64,000 nt of DNA. It comes from Himantopus leucocephalus. Taxonomy: Eukaryota; Chordata; Aves; Charadriiformes; Recurvirostridae. How positions within the stretch are numbered: position 1 is the first letter of the stretch; every line of letters starts with the position of its first letter. The position numbers and the translations under genes were made by a program. The stretch lies in assembly GCA_003993805.1 (NCBI GenBank), contig RSEF01000012.1, positions 3,012,575 through 3,076,574 of the forward strand, in the 5' to 3' direction. Below the pieces are notes generated by a model. It did not search any database and was not told where the DNA came from. It was given only the letters and a program-made list of their open reading frames with translations. Positions 13,001 through 22,202 of this stretch are shown here, one piece after another.

Positions 13001-16000
13001 AAAAAAGGCAACAGTTATTTTACAGTTTCTTGGTTTGAGAAACAGAGGAACTAAATTCCAGTGCTAGGATTCCAGTGCTAGATCAAAATTCAGCTTCTCA
13101 GCCATAACAATACAGTGCAAGTCCCTCCAAATCTTGCCCTCTTCCCCTTCTTTCCCTGCAATGCATGTACCTTGGTGATCAATGTCACAAGCCAACCAGG
13201 CCCTCTGAGATGGAACGGTATGTGTGGCTCAGGGATTTCTCAGCTATGCCTTGGATGGCAAAAGTTAAGAATTGATGATTTTGTGTAAAAAAATCATTTG
13301 AAACAACTGGCTGAGAATGGAAAGATCAATGAGGTGACCAAACTGGATATAAACTCTTGAAATACCTCAAAGCTTCTTAAAGGACAAGAAAAGCCATGCT
13401 GGAACTTTATATAAACCGTATTTAAATGGAAAATATTGACGTACATGACTGCAGGGGAACTTTACTACAACAATAAAGGTCATTTTTGCATGCTCATTCA
13501 AATGCAGACACTGATTCAGTTGTGAAGTCATAAATATCATCATCCTTCTTGTAAGTCTTTATCTTTCCTGTACAGTAGCTGGCAACCAAGAATTGCTGCA
13601 AAATACATGTGCTTCTTGTTTTATAGAAAACGCCATGTTATATCAATGGTTATAAGCACTCACTGGAACTGGGTGTCCTTCTAAGACAGAATCAATTTTC
13701 CTCAAGTTCAGTAATTCTGCTTCTTGTAGAAAGCCAGCCTCTGCCCAAACAGAATACAAAATTGGTGCTGCGTGACCCTAGAGAGAAACATAAATTTTAA
13801 GCAAAGCACAAGTTTCACAATATCCTAGTATCAAGGCAAAATTCTACAAAGCTGACAAACCCTGGCATCAGGTTCTTACATCCACTAAAAAGGGATTAAG
13901 TTATAAAACACTTCTACAATGCAAAATTCACACTGATGCTTGTTTCCAAGTCCCCCATGCCCTTGCTTAGAGCACTCCAGATAGCTGACTACAGTGAAGA
14001 CAGATGTCCTCAAGAAAATCAACATGGAAGAGTAAGAAGGTCTCCCTCAGCCATGCAGGTCCAATTCCAAAAAGTAGTTTTGGTATCCAAATAATAACAC
14101 TTGATTCCATTTGCTTAGATATCAGTTTCAAGAACAGAGCACTGTTCGCTAAACCAGTAAGCAGATGGATGAGCAAGTATTATCTCATTAGAACTTCTTC
14201 AATACGGAATCACGGAATCACGGAATTTTCAGAGTTGGAAGGGACCTCTAGAGATCATCTAGTCCAACTCCCAATACATATGTATTGGGACTGCAGTACA
14301 TACATATGCATTCAAGGTAAGATGCAGTGAGTGACAACAGGCAAAATTTTAAGCTTTATACACTCAGATCCCTGTGGCCAAGTCCAACTGGAGAACTGCA
14401 GAGTAGTAGTCACCTTCCACCCATGGAGTCAATTAGGAGTCAAAAAAACACGCAGAGGTTTGAAGCCATTTAGCAACTCTAGGCAGAACCCCTGATTCAT
14501 TAGAGAGGTAAAGCAAACATGAAGAAGTGACTCTCTTATTGCTTTACCACCTCAGCATTAGCTACTTGCTGCTCATCCAATTACTTATTTCGGAATGGCA
14601 ATTGAAGTGGCAACAGTTATATCCAATGCAAAGATATACACCATCAGCTATGCAGCACTACTGTAAGCCACCACTTGAGGAAACTGACTCAAAGATGGAA
14701 CCTGCCTCACTGGAGTACTTAATCTGCCATTTTTTACATCATTATTTTTTCTGAAGGCCCCTCAACTGCTTTTATGTCAGAGGATCGAAACGTCCCTGTG
14801 ATTTGCAAGGGCACAATGCAAAAGGGGATAGAAACACTAATGGCCAGTTGAGATTGTGGTTTTACGTGTTTTCTGAACCACAGTGGCTTCAGAAGTAGTA
14901 TTGACTTCAATATCATACTGGCACAGTAGGAACGTGAACTACCCACTAGCCTACCATATCTATTTTATATAATGCTCCCTGAAAAGCTGACAGTAATTAG
15001 TGCGCATTGTGACGTGACTGCAGGCATAACAGCATGGCTGCATTTAACAAGTAGAGCACAAAAGCTAACTGCGACTTACGTGTTAGAAAATCGGTTATGC
15101 CAAAATAAAACAGACATTAATATGTCTTGATAGATTTTATAGACACTATAATAACATTTATTTCATATTAGAACTGAACATAGCGAAGTTATGACTTAAA
15201 GACACATTATACAGACACTTTTTAATTATTTTTGAGTTATGCTACAAATAAACTCAACCAGCTTTTATTTGTCTTTCTGAAGTGGACAAATTCCAAGCTC
15301 TCAAGTATTTCCACTAGACTTCTGTGTAGATGCACGCATAAGTTAAGGAAGACAAGTCAATTTAATTTACAGACAGACATCTCTTTACTAGCAGACTGCG
15401 ACACTATAGCATAACAGTTATGATTTTACCTTTGAAAGAACAAACCGGTCGTTGCTGGCGTTTCTCGGATCTTGCACTTTGTACCTCATGGTATGGAAAA
15501 ACAGCACAGACATAATCTCTGCTGCACTGCAACATGATGTAGGGTGGCTACAAGTCAAGACAGACCCAAGATTACCACTTCTCATTATTGTTTGGTCAGG
15601 ACCATATCTTTAAAATACCACTTTACCAGTCCCCTACTCCTCAATATTAAAATACACAGTCTAAAGCGTTTTTGATAACCCACCCCATCTACCATTACCC
15701 CAATGCCAATTAGTTGTACTTTGAGACAAAGGGAGCCTTCTTATCTAGTTAAAGTGGATGTTAAAAGATAGACCCTAGTGACAGCTCAAGGACACGTCTT
15801 TTAGAGGTCTCTGTTCTTCTTCATGCCAAGGAACACCACCCTAATCAGCGACTGTGAAGCACAGGAAGCAGTACAACCCTGTGCCTGAAATCATACTCCA
15901 CTGACTTATCTAGCGGCAGAAATTCACACTAATGCAGAGGAAACAAAGACAGATTTCCACAGTACTTTCGCCACTCACTGAGTGAAGGAATTAAAAGTGT

Positions 16001-19000
16001 GGCATCACGACTTGTTCAGGCCCCGTTGCACAGGCAGGGACTGGTAATGCAAGATTAATTTTCGCAGAAAGTTCTGGAACATTTAGAACTGTATAAGTAC
16101 CCTTAAAAAAAATATTTATTTTACTGTTAGAGTTGATAGAACTAGAATTCTGATTTCTAAGGAGGGCATTAATACAATTATTGCATTTCCTCTTATACTG
16201 AAACTGGACACATAAATTTACTGTCTCCAGTAAACACCCAGATACACATTGTAAAACACTAATTTGCTTAATCTTTGGCTAAGAAAGGAACCATATTTTT
16301 TTTACATTTACATCTGTATCAGTTTGAAATATCAAATTAGTTGGTGTATCAAATCTTTATAAGTATCTGGGATAGTTTCTCCCACTGAACTATCTGGCAT
16401 GACTTTTGCAACAATTTTCAACAGTAGCACAAATTAATACTTCAACTATAACTTAGAAATACACAGGCCCATTTCAGAAGCAACTATGCCATATAGTGTA
16501 GTTACCAACAAGCAAATATAGTTACATGAAAAGGGTTATTATCCAAGTGGCACATACTGAGTTATTCCAATACAAGCTATACATTTCATCTGAAGTGTAA
16601 CAGAAGGGCACACAGCTACTTTTATTTATCTATACTACTGTAATTTTAATAATGATCACTGTAGTTCTTATGCATCTTGAAGGAATGGCACTACTTGAGG
16701 GTATCAGCCTTGGCTTTTCACTTGCAGTAAAGCCTGAAATGGGTAAGAAGGCTTTTTAAAAACCTTTATTGAGTGTGGGAAGTAGCATTTTTCAGATTTT
16801 ACAGGTATAAATAGGATCAGTCTTTACATCAGTGGTTGCTACTGAAGCACAGGAAAGTGAATGATGAAGAGTAATAAGGTTATGGCTGCAGAAATCTGCA
16901 CCAGCTTTGAAGATAACCCTCAGTCTCATCTCAGTTTCTCTTCTACCAACGTTTATTTTTCATCTTTAAGATCATACTCTTAAAATATTTGACCCTACTT
17001 GTAAAACAGGACAAACTTACTATGAAAGTGTCACATTTCGTTTCCCGCATGTACATTTACCATGCATGTTAGGATTAGACAACACTTTCACTAGAACTTT
17101 AATCACAATATTCTCTTCGGGTAGTAATAAACCTTCCCTCCCAACATCCCAGTGCTGAAAAAAGAGAATAAGAACATGCAAAACACTAGCAAAATATGAA
17201 TTACGGTTAGTGTCCATCCCTTAGTAAGTACTCACGCACAGGGAACCAAAAGAATTAGCTTTAAACCGTGGTTCAAACATATTAGTAAATATTTATGTAT
17301 TTGAGTTAATCAATAAGCCTTACATGCTTGTTTAAAGCTTTCATTCCTTTAATTTTATTAACTTTATACTTAACCATACTTCTATGAACTCCTGGTCTTG
17401 GTAAAAAAAGTTTTAAACAACCTAAAATGGTAGCGTGTGGAAATAAAAAAAAAAAGGGTAGAAAAATTTAATAAATGACCTGAAAATTGGAAAAAAAATA
17501 ATCCTGTTAAAACCACAGGTTAATTAAATTACTTGCTACTAACAGAAGTCATCCAAAATTTAACTACATATCGGATATTAGAAATCATTCTAAAATTAAC
17601 TAGACAATTTTCTTTAAATATAAATCTTAATTACATCTTCTGGTCTTCTATTAACTCATACTTTTCTAACAAGTTCTGTCAAAAGAACTCCTTGTTAAGC
17701 CTAGCAAAGCGTATTACACTTCGTGTACAAGGGGAGAAAAAACCCACAGCCAGTCATCGCCGCTATTCTCACACAATCTTCCATATTTTGTTCCTGACTG
17801 ACGAACAACCTAGAACTTTGCGGTGATGGTCTGATTAACACACTTCTCTGCCAGATAGCTTCCACTGAAGAACTGCCTTATTTGAAATTATATTTGAAAT
17901 ATAGCCCTTCAGCTGGAAACCAAATTAAAGTATATTAGAACACTGAAATCCTGGATCCACATGAATCAAGAGTAAAATAATTACTCCAATGTAGTTTTGT
18001 GGGTTTTTTTTTTATTACTCTACATCAAAATTATCGCTTTCGACAACTACCTGAAAGGAGGTTGTAGACAGGTGGGGATCNAAATCCTGGATCCACATGA
18101 ATCAAGAGTAAAATAATTACTCCAACGTAGTTTTGTGGGGTTTTTTTTATTACTCTACATCAAAACTATCGCTTTCTACAACTACCTGAAAGGAGGTTGT
18201 AGACAGGTGGGGATCGATCTCTTCTCCCCAGTAACAAGCAATAGGACAAGAGGAAATGGCCTCAAGTTGCATCAGGAGACGTCTAGGATGGATATTAGGA
18301 GAAATTTCTTCACTGAAAGGGTTATTAAACATTGGAACAGGCTGCTCAGGGAAGTGGCGGAATCGCCATCCCTGGAGGTATTTAAAGGCAGGCAGATGCA
18401 GTGCCTAGGGACATGGTTTAGTGGTGGTTTTGGCAGTTTTAGGTTGATGGTTGGACTTGATGCTCTTAAAGGTCCCTTCCAACCTAGACGATTCTATGGT
18501 TCTATGAAAATTTGTATTAGCTCCATCTACGTATTTAAACTAAAAAGAACAGTGGTAGAATGTTAAAAAGGTATACTGAGTGAAAGAGAAAAGCTAAAAA
18601 ACTGAAAGAGAAAATAGTTGGCAGCAAGTGATCATACCACATGTGTCATGGTTTGGGCCACACAACACGTTATGAAATTCAACTGTCTCTTAAGAAACTC
18701 CTGAAACTTCCACTTTTAAGAATTTAACCACGTAATTCTAGGAAGTCAGGCACTGTTTAAAAACTGCAGAAATTTATCATTAGCTACAAAAGAGACTACC
18801 AGTTTTGATTAAAGCATCTGCACCACTTATCTAAAAGAAAAACTTCTTCCACACCCAAAAGCAAGTATGTTCAATCTTTACAACTAACTTAATCAAATTT
18901 TTCCCCACCTAAGGCATTTTAAGCACAATTTTTTTTCCAGTTCACTGAATTTTTCCAGTACAGCTGGTAAAGTACTCAAAGTTATATGTTTGAACATCTT

Positions 19001-21508
19001 CAGGATCAGACTACCTGATCTTTTAGTTCTTGTCGGCTCTTGTCCAGACAAAGGCTGCACTTTCTTTAACAAAAGTTAGTACAAGTAAATACTGCAAGAA
19101 CTGGTGTGTCACATCTACCACAGAACCACTTGTTCTGTTGCAATATATGCCATAGTTTACAGAAATTACTTCCTTGAATGAAGTAGGCAGGTCCTGTTTC
19201 GTTTGAAGTGCTTTTATTGCTAGTATTTCCTTCAGTTTTACAAACTACGCCTTTAACAAACACAAATTTCCCTAACAAGGTCAATTTTTTTTATTAACTG
19301 TAAGCTTCTATTTAAATTTAACTTGCATTCAAACACCCTTCTACATTCTTAGTGTATACCAGCAATTTAAGCAAAGCTTACTGTCTCATTCAGGTTTTGG
19401 AAAACACATTGATAACGTATAGTTGTTTTAGAAATTTATGTGATTTGCCTAACACTGCAACAGACTCTGAATGCCTTTTTCTTTTAGGCACATTATTACA
19501 CTATCATCTTGGTAACCAAACCTCATTAATTAAGAAAATATATGACTTGTTAACAGAATCTTCCCTCCAGAGCACATCTTTCGTAATCTACTCATTATCA
19601 GGTTGTGTAATAATTTCAGACTCTACACAACTCTAGTGCTTATTCTTATTCTTAAGCTAGAGTAATTAATGAAATACCTTTGTGCAAGAAGTAGTCAGTA
19701 TTGTAGCATACATGAACCAGGAATAAAAAGCTTGAGTAAAACTACTGTTTCTTCATCAGTATGGGGAAAACGGGTTTACTATTGAATTTCATGGACCACA
19801 GAAGAGAAGCAAAGGCCGTAGCATGATCCTTATTCTTAACAGCACATCAGACAAAACAGAGAAGTAATTTTATCTGTAAATAAATACCATACATCTCTAC
19901 AGCCTGCTTAAAATACACACTAGAAGCTCAAGACTGAAGCTCTCATTCTACTAAGTAGATTTAGCACAATTTTTCTTACCTACATTTTCACACAGGCTTG
20001 TGTAATACTGCCTGTACATTGTAGCCTTGAAAAAAATCAAGAATTAAAAGAGCGACTGTTGGGTATCCTGTGCTTCTCTCTTCAGACCGGACCAAACAAG
20101 CTACAGCTTTGTAAAAACCCACTCTTCTGGCTAGCCCAGAGGTTCCCAGTGTCCCAACACGCCGTTTTACAGGAAGAACCAAAGCAGCATTTCCATTTGC
20201 TGTATGCAAAAGGAACGAGTAAAGTTCAGTTTCTGTATGCTTTGAGAGAGAGCCATGTGAGGGGAGCCCATGCCAGGCACAGGGTGGAAAGCGTAAGGCA
20301 ATTCAAAGAAGAAGCTTTAAAACATTTTGCACACCACCTCTCTCCACACAAACCTCAGCANTTTTTTTTTTTTTTTTTTTAAAGCACTACAGCCAGTTTC
20401 AAAGAGGTCCAAGGGGAAAAATTGCAACAAGATGGGATATTAAAAAAAAGAAGAAAAAAGGCCAGCGTTCTGTATGGAAGCACTCAAATGTATTATTCAA
20501 GCAGAAAAAATGGCTTTAATTTTACATGACTAAAACCGGATTGTTTGCAGAGATTTTTTTCCATAGGTAAAGCACGATCAAAGGAAGGATAACCCTGGAA
20601 TCTGCACACATCAGAGCCCACACTAAATCCTGTCCAGAGGCCTGAATAAACTGCCCATTTGAGACCGCGGGCATTTCACAGATAATCCCACTTGGGCTCA
20701 CTTGAAATTCTGCGCAGAATTAGTTCCAACTGACGGGCACGAAATGAAAAAGAAACCGCTCGCGCCTCGGGCACAAATTCTTTGGTTTTCAGTCCTGCAT
20801 CAACTTAGCATTCCCGGCCTCTCTCCGCAGTCACAACACCCCCCCGGGCCCTGGCCACCGAGGTGGCCCCCGGCGGGGCGGCTGTCGCCCCCGGGCCGGG
20901 CCGGGCCGGGCGGCCTTTGGCGGCGGGAGCCCCACACCTCAGCCGCGCTCCTCACTCTCCGCCGCCATTTCCCGGCGGAGCACCTCCGCAGCAAGCGGCT
21001 TGGCGGGAAGACCCCGACGTGCCCGGGGGGCCCGGGGCGAGGGGGGGGAGGGCAATACAGGGAATTTGGCCGTGACCCCCGCGGTAACATCCCTCCCCAT
21101 CCCCGGGGCGGCCCACCGGCGGGAGGCAGCGATGGGCCCCCGGCATGGCCGGTGTTCCGCAGAGAGCGAGGGGTGGCGGGGCGCGGGATCTGCCCTGGGG
21201 AGGCACCGGTGTGTCCCCGGGCAGCGGGTAACGGGCTGAGGGAGCCCGGAGCTGCCCCTCCCAGCGCCACCCCGCCTCGGCCTCCCTGCTGAACGGATGG
21301 ATGGAGGAAGCCGGGAAGGGCGGGCGCCGCGTAGCCCGCGGGCGAACGGCGGGGCCGGTCCGCGGGCCAGGGCTGGGACGCAGCCCGCCTGCCTCACTCA
21401 CCCGGAGCCGGCCGCGGTCGTGGCTTTGATGGAGCTGATGCGGAGCCGGTTGGCCGTATCCTTCAGGGCCTGCAGGGTCTGCTGGTCGGGCTTGTGGTAA
21501 TCCTCCAT
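992..21508 (-). CDS. TKT: Transketolase, exons 1-12 of the gene (3' end off the left edge)
   Basis: Transketolase is the thiamine-diphosphate (ThDP) enzyme of the cytosolic non-oxidative pentose phosphate pathway. It moves two-carbon ketol units between sugar phosphates. Twelve coding exons join in frame: 21402-21508, 15430-15547, 13664-13777, 12893-12990, 11034-11225, 10101-10219, 8175-8368, 7419-7583, 6013-6169, 2711-2841, 1261-1344 and 992-1085. The sum is 1573 nt, or 524 codons plus one base. Residue numbers coincide with human TKT. His37, His77, His110, the GDGE ThDP/Mg motif at 154-157 with Asn185, His258, catalytic Glu366, His416, Asp424 and Arg474 are all present. The start [10 protein letters not shown] is the first in-frame ATG: the open frame upstream contains no other ATG. 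Residues from about 525 to the stop (623 in human) are missing because the window begins in intron 12. No disabling change was seen. One odd residue is Trp315, where human has Ile. The identification is essentially certain; the exon edges are read by eye. Confidence 0.97.
1261..1344 (-). CDS. TKT: TKT coding exon 11
   Basis: 84 nt, residues 466-493, [20 protein letters not shown] and on to GQAK. Arg474, a substrate phosphate-binding residue, is present. The acceptor is AACAG| and the donor AAAG|GTAAAT. Confidence 0.95.
1345..2710 (-). other. TKT: TKT intron 10
   Basis: Contains the single N and C16 tract at 1504-1520; nothing else recognised. The short open frames here look like chance. Confidence 0.85.
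1504..1520. other. Single N followed by a poly-C tract
   Basis: N at 1504, then 16 C residues, in TKT intron 10. Similar single N joins occur at 18081, 20361 (before 19 T) and 44426. Confidence 0.95.
2711..2841 (-). CDS. TKT: TKT coding exon 10
   Basis: 131 nt, residues 422-465. It reads [20 protein letters not shown], including Asp424, then [20 protein letters not shown]. The acceptor is TTTTAG| and the donor CCAAG|GTTTGC. Confidence 0.95.
2842..6012 (-). other. TKT: TKT intron 9
   Basis: AT-rich, with A13 near 3769 and a purine-rich stretch 3020-3130. No gene or repeat family seen. Confidence 0.85.
6013..6169 (-). CDS. TKT: TKT coding exon 9
   Basis: 157 nt, residues 370-422. It reads [20 protein letters not shown] and ends [10 protein letters not shown], which includes His416. 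The phase-1 donor is ATTG|GTAGGT. Confidence 0.95.
6170..7418 (-). other. TKT: TKT intron 8
   Basis: No supported feature. Confidence 0.85.
7419..7583 (-). CDS. TKT: TKT coding exon 8 (catalytic glutamate)
   Basis: 165 nt, residues 315-369. It holds [20 protein letters not shown] and IAEQNM, in which Glu366 is the residue that activates the ThDP aminopyrimidine. The first codon is TGG (Trp315) where human has Ile; the exon begins 18 bases from an assembly gap. The donor is ACATG|GTAACT. Confidence 0.93.
7584..8174 (-). other. TKT: TKT intron 7
   Basis: Holds the 31-base gap and poly-C tract next to exon 8; otherwise plain. Confidence 0.85.
7601..7631. other. Assembly gap (31 N) with adjacent poly-C
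   Basis: N run followed directly by 17 C residues (7632-7648), in TKT intron 7. Confidence 0.99.
8175..8368 (-). CDS. TKT: TKT coding exon 7
   Basis: 194 nt, residues 250-314. It begins [20 protein letters not shown], with His258 of the active site, and runs through the less conserved linker to YKVGEK before the central (Pyr) domain. The donor is AAAAG|GTACTC. Confidence 0.95.
8369..10100 (-). other. TKT: TKT intron 6
   Basis: No supported feature beyond AT-rich unique sequence. Confidence 0.85.
10101..10219 (-). CDS. TKT: TKT coding exon 6
   Basis: 119 nt, residues 210-250. It reads [20 protein letters not shown] and then KTFKGKGIS. The acceptor is CTTAG| and the donor ATCAG|GTAATA, with phases that match exons 5 and 7. 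Confidence 0.95.
10220..11033 (-). other. TKT: TKT intron 5
   Basis: No supported feature. Confidence 0.85.
11034..11225 (-). CDS. TKT: TKT coding exon 5 (ThDP motif)
   Basis: 192 nt, residues 146-210. It contains [15 protein letters not shown] and, 28 residues after the aspartate, [13 protein letters not shown]. This is the GDG-to-N signature that binds Mg2+ and the ThDP diphosphate (Asp155 and Asn185 in human numbering). The donor is GG|GTATGT. Confidence 0.96.
11226..12892 (-). other. TKT: TKT intron 4
   Basis: Contains the ARE-type site at 11545-11554 and an open-frame-rich minus-strand stretch at about 12280-12750 (see findings). No retroelement recognised. Confidence 0.85.
11545..11554 (+). 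promoter_or_regulatory. Antioxidant response element / MARE-type site in TKT intron 4
   Basis: TGACTCAGCA fits the ARE core TGACnnnGC and half of the Maf recognition element exactly. Mammalian TKT is a known NRF2 target, which makes the site plausible. A 9-10 base motif will also occur by chance. Confidence 0.35.
12893..12990 (-). CDS. TKT: TKT coding exon 4
   Basis: 98 nt, residues 114-146 (last codon split). It includes [16 protein letters not shown], the glycine-rich stretch near the cofactor pyrophosphate. The acceptor is CCCAG| and the donor GCCAG|GTAATT. Confidence 0.95.
12991..13663 (-). other. TKT: TKT intron 3
   Basis: No supported feature. Confidence 0.85.
13664..13777 (-). CDS. 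TKT: TKT coding exon 3
   Basis: 114 nt, residues 76-113, beginning [16 protein letters not shown] and ending EGHPVP. It holds His77 and His110 of the active site. The donor is CCA|GTGAGT and both ends are phase 0. Confidence 0.95.
13778..15429 (-). other. TKT: TKT intron 2
   Basis: Contains the CR1 tail at 14203-14272 and a 20-base palindrome at 14270-14289; the rest is unremarkable. Confidence 0.85.
14203..14272 (-). mobile_element. CR1 LINE, 3' terminal fragment
   Basis: The plus strand reads tandem GGAATCAC units then AGTTGGAAGGGACCTCTAGA and GATCATCTAGTCCAAC. This is the reverse complement of the CR1 3' end, so the element points along the minus strand, in sense with TKT. It is a severely 5'-truncated copy in intron 2. 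The terminal octamer is ATTCCGTG rather than ATTCTATG. Confidence 0.9.
15430..15547 (-). CDS. TKT: TKT coding exon 2
   Basis: 118 nt, residues 37-75, beginning [12 protein letters not shown]. It holds His37, which contacts the substrate in the human enzyme. The acceptor is TTGTAG| and the donor TCAAAG|GTAAAA. Confidence 0.95.
17946..18215. repeat. Near-identical tandem copies separated by one N (likely assembly overlap)
   Basis: 17946-18080 (135 nt) and 18082-18215 (134 nt) are the same sequence apart from about three substitutions and a homopolymer length change. A single N at 18081 joins them. The second copy continues into the CR1 element; the first stops at the N. Both begin AAATCCTGGATCCACATGAA. 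Confidence 0.85.
18170..18506 (+). mobile_element. CR1 LINE, 5'-truncated copy
   Basis: The copy starts near CTACAACTACCTGAAAGGAG and contains ATTGGAACAGGCTGCTCAGG and CATCCCTGGAGGTATTTAAA. It ends with GGTCCCTTCCAACCTAGACG and ATTCTATGGTTCTATGA. It is antisense to TKT in intron 1. The 143-codon open frame through it encodes [20 protein letters not shown], a product often mistaken for a gene in bird genomes. Confidence 0.93.
20894..20912 (+). promoter_or_regulatory. G-quadruplex-type run, GGGCC repeats, in intron 1
   Basis: CCCGGGCCGGGCCGGGCCGGG: four G runs with CC loops, inside the CpG island just downstream of TKT exon 1 in the transcribed direction. Confidence 0.5.
21402..21508 (-). CDS. 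TKT: TKT coding exon 1 (start codon exon)
   Basis: The ATG is at 21508-21506 on the minus strand and is followed by [20 protein letters not shown]. The exon ends after 107 nt at GG|GTGAGT in codon 36 (phase 2). The context CCCATGG has the favourable G at +4 but a C at -3. It sits inside the CpG island. Confidence 0.95.
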
Positions 21509-21543
21509 GGGGGCGACGCAGGAGGGCGGCGGCGGTGGCACCT

Positions 21544-21567
21544 GGGGCTGGGCTGGGCTGGGCTGGG
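21544..21567 (+). promoter_or_regulatory. G-quadruplex-type run upstream of the TKT start codon
   Basis: Five G runs separated by CT (GGGGCTGGGCTGGGCTGGGCTGGG) lie about 36 bases upstream of the ATG. They are on the template strand of TKT, so the mRNA carries the C-rich complement. Confidence 0.6.
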
Positions 21568-21645
21568 CTGGCGGCGCTCCGCGAGGGCTGTGGACAGCGC
21601 GCCGCAGCCGGGCCGTGCGGTGAGGGGGGAGAGAGAGAGAGCGAG

Positions 21646-21663
21646 CGGGCGGGCGGGCGGGCG
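21646..21663 (+). promoter_or_regulatory. Second G-quadruplex-type run, (CGGG)n
   Basis: Four GGG runs with single-C loops follow a short GA repeat. This lies in the same template-strand orientation upstream of TKT exon 1. Confidence 0.55.
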
Positions 21664-21911
21664 CCCCGCCTCCCGCCTGTGCCGGCCCGGCCGCGCACAC
21701 CGCCGCCGCCGCCCGCAGCAGGGGAGGGGCGGGGCGGGCCCGGCTCGGCGGGGCCGACAGCGCCCCCTGTCGGCGCCAGGAGGCGTCTGCGGGCGCCCGC
21801 CGGCGCCGTTGGCGCCATTTCCCCTCCCCGCCCGGCCGCTGGTGAGAGGGGGCGGCGCGGCGGCCCCTCACAGCCCGGGGCGGTAAGCGGGGGCGGCCCT
21901 GAGGGCAGCGG

Positions 21912-22202
21912 NNNNNNNNNNNNNNNNNNNNNNNNNNNNNNNNNNNNNNNNNNNNNNNNNNNNNNNNNNNNNNNNNNNNNNNNNNNNNNNNNNNNNNNNN
22001 NNNNNNNNNNNNNNNNNNNNNNNNNNNNNNNNNNNNNNNNNNNNNNNNNNNNNNNNNNNNNNNNNNNNNNNNNNNNNNNNNNNNNNNNNNNNNNNNNNNN
22101 NNNNNNNNNNNNNNNNNNNNNNNNNNNNNNNNNNNNNNNNNNNNNNNNNNNNNNNNNNNNNNNNNNNNNNNNNNNNNNNNNNNNNNNNNNNNNNNNNNNN
22201 NN
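21912..22202. other. Assembly gap (291 N) in the TKT promoter region
   Basis: The N run interrupts the CpG island on its upstream side. The TKT transcription start or proximal promoter elements may be missing here. Confidence 0.99.

Larger units (their letters stand above)
15548..21401 (-). other. TKT: TKT intron 1
   Basis: The longest TKT intron. It contains the duplicated seam at 17946-18215, the CR1 copy to 18506, a cryptic exon-like segment at 17061-17154, N plus T19 at 20361 and, from about 20760, the CpG island. Confidence 0.88.
20760..21911. promoter_or_regulatory. CpG island / promoter region of TKT
   Basis: GC content and CpG density rise sharply from about 20760 and stay high to the assembly gap. 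The island covers TKT exon 1, the 5' part of intron 1 and upstream DNA. It contains GC boxes such as GGGGCGGGGCGGG near 21727-21740 and two GCCATTT (YY1-like) cores near 20961-20970 and 21811-21820. No TATA box is visible, as expected for a housekeeping promoter. The transcription start cannot be placed and may fall in or near the gap. Long open frames here on both strands are a by-product of high GC. Confidence 0.85.

Noticed and set aside
18135..18566. 143-codon plus-strand open frame
   Set aside because: It is the 3' part of a CR1 element; the [20 protein letters not shown] block is the usual CR1-derived false protein in bird annotations.
21509..21871. In-frame N-terminal extension of TKT
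   Set aside because: The frame is open upstream of the TKT ATG but contains no other ATG, and human TKT starts at the same residue.
20702..21886. Several long open frames (up to 288 codons) on both strands
   Set aside because: They lie in the CpG island, where stop codons are rare. They are Pro/Arg/Gly/Ala-rich and overlap one another in all frames.
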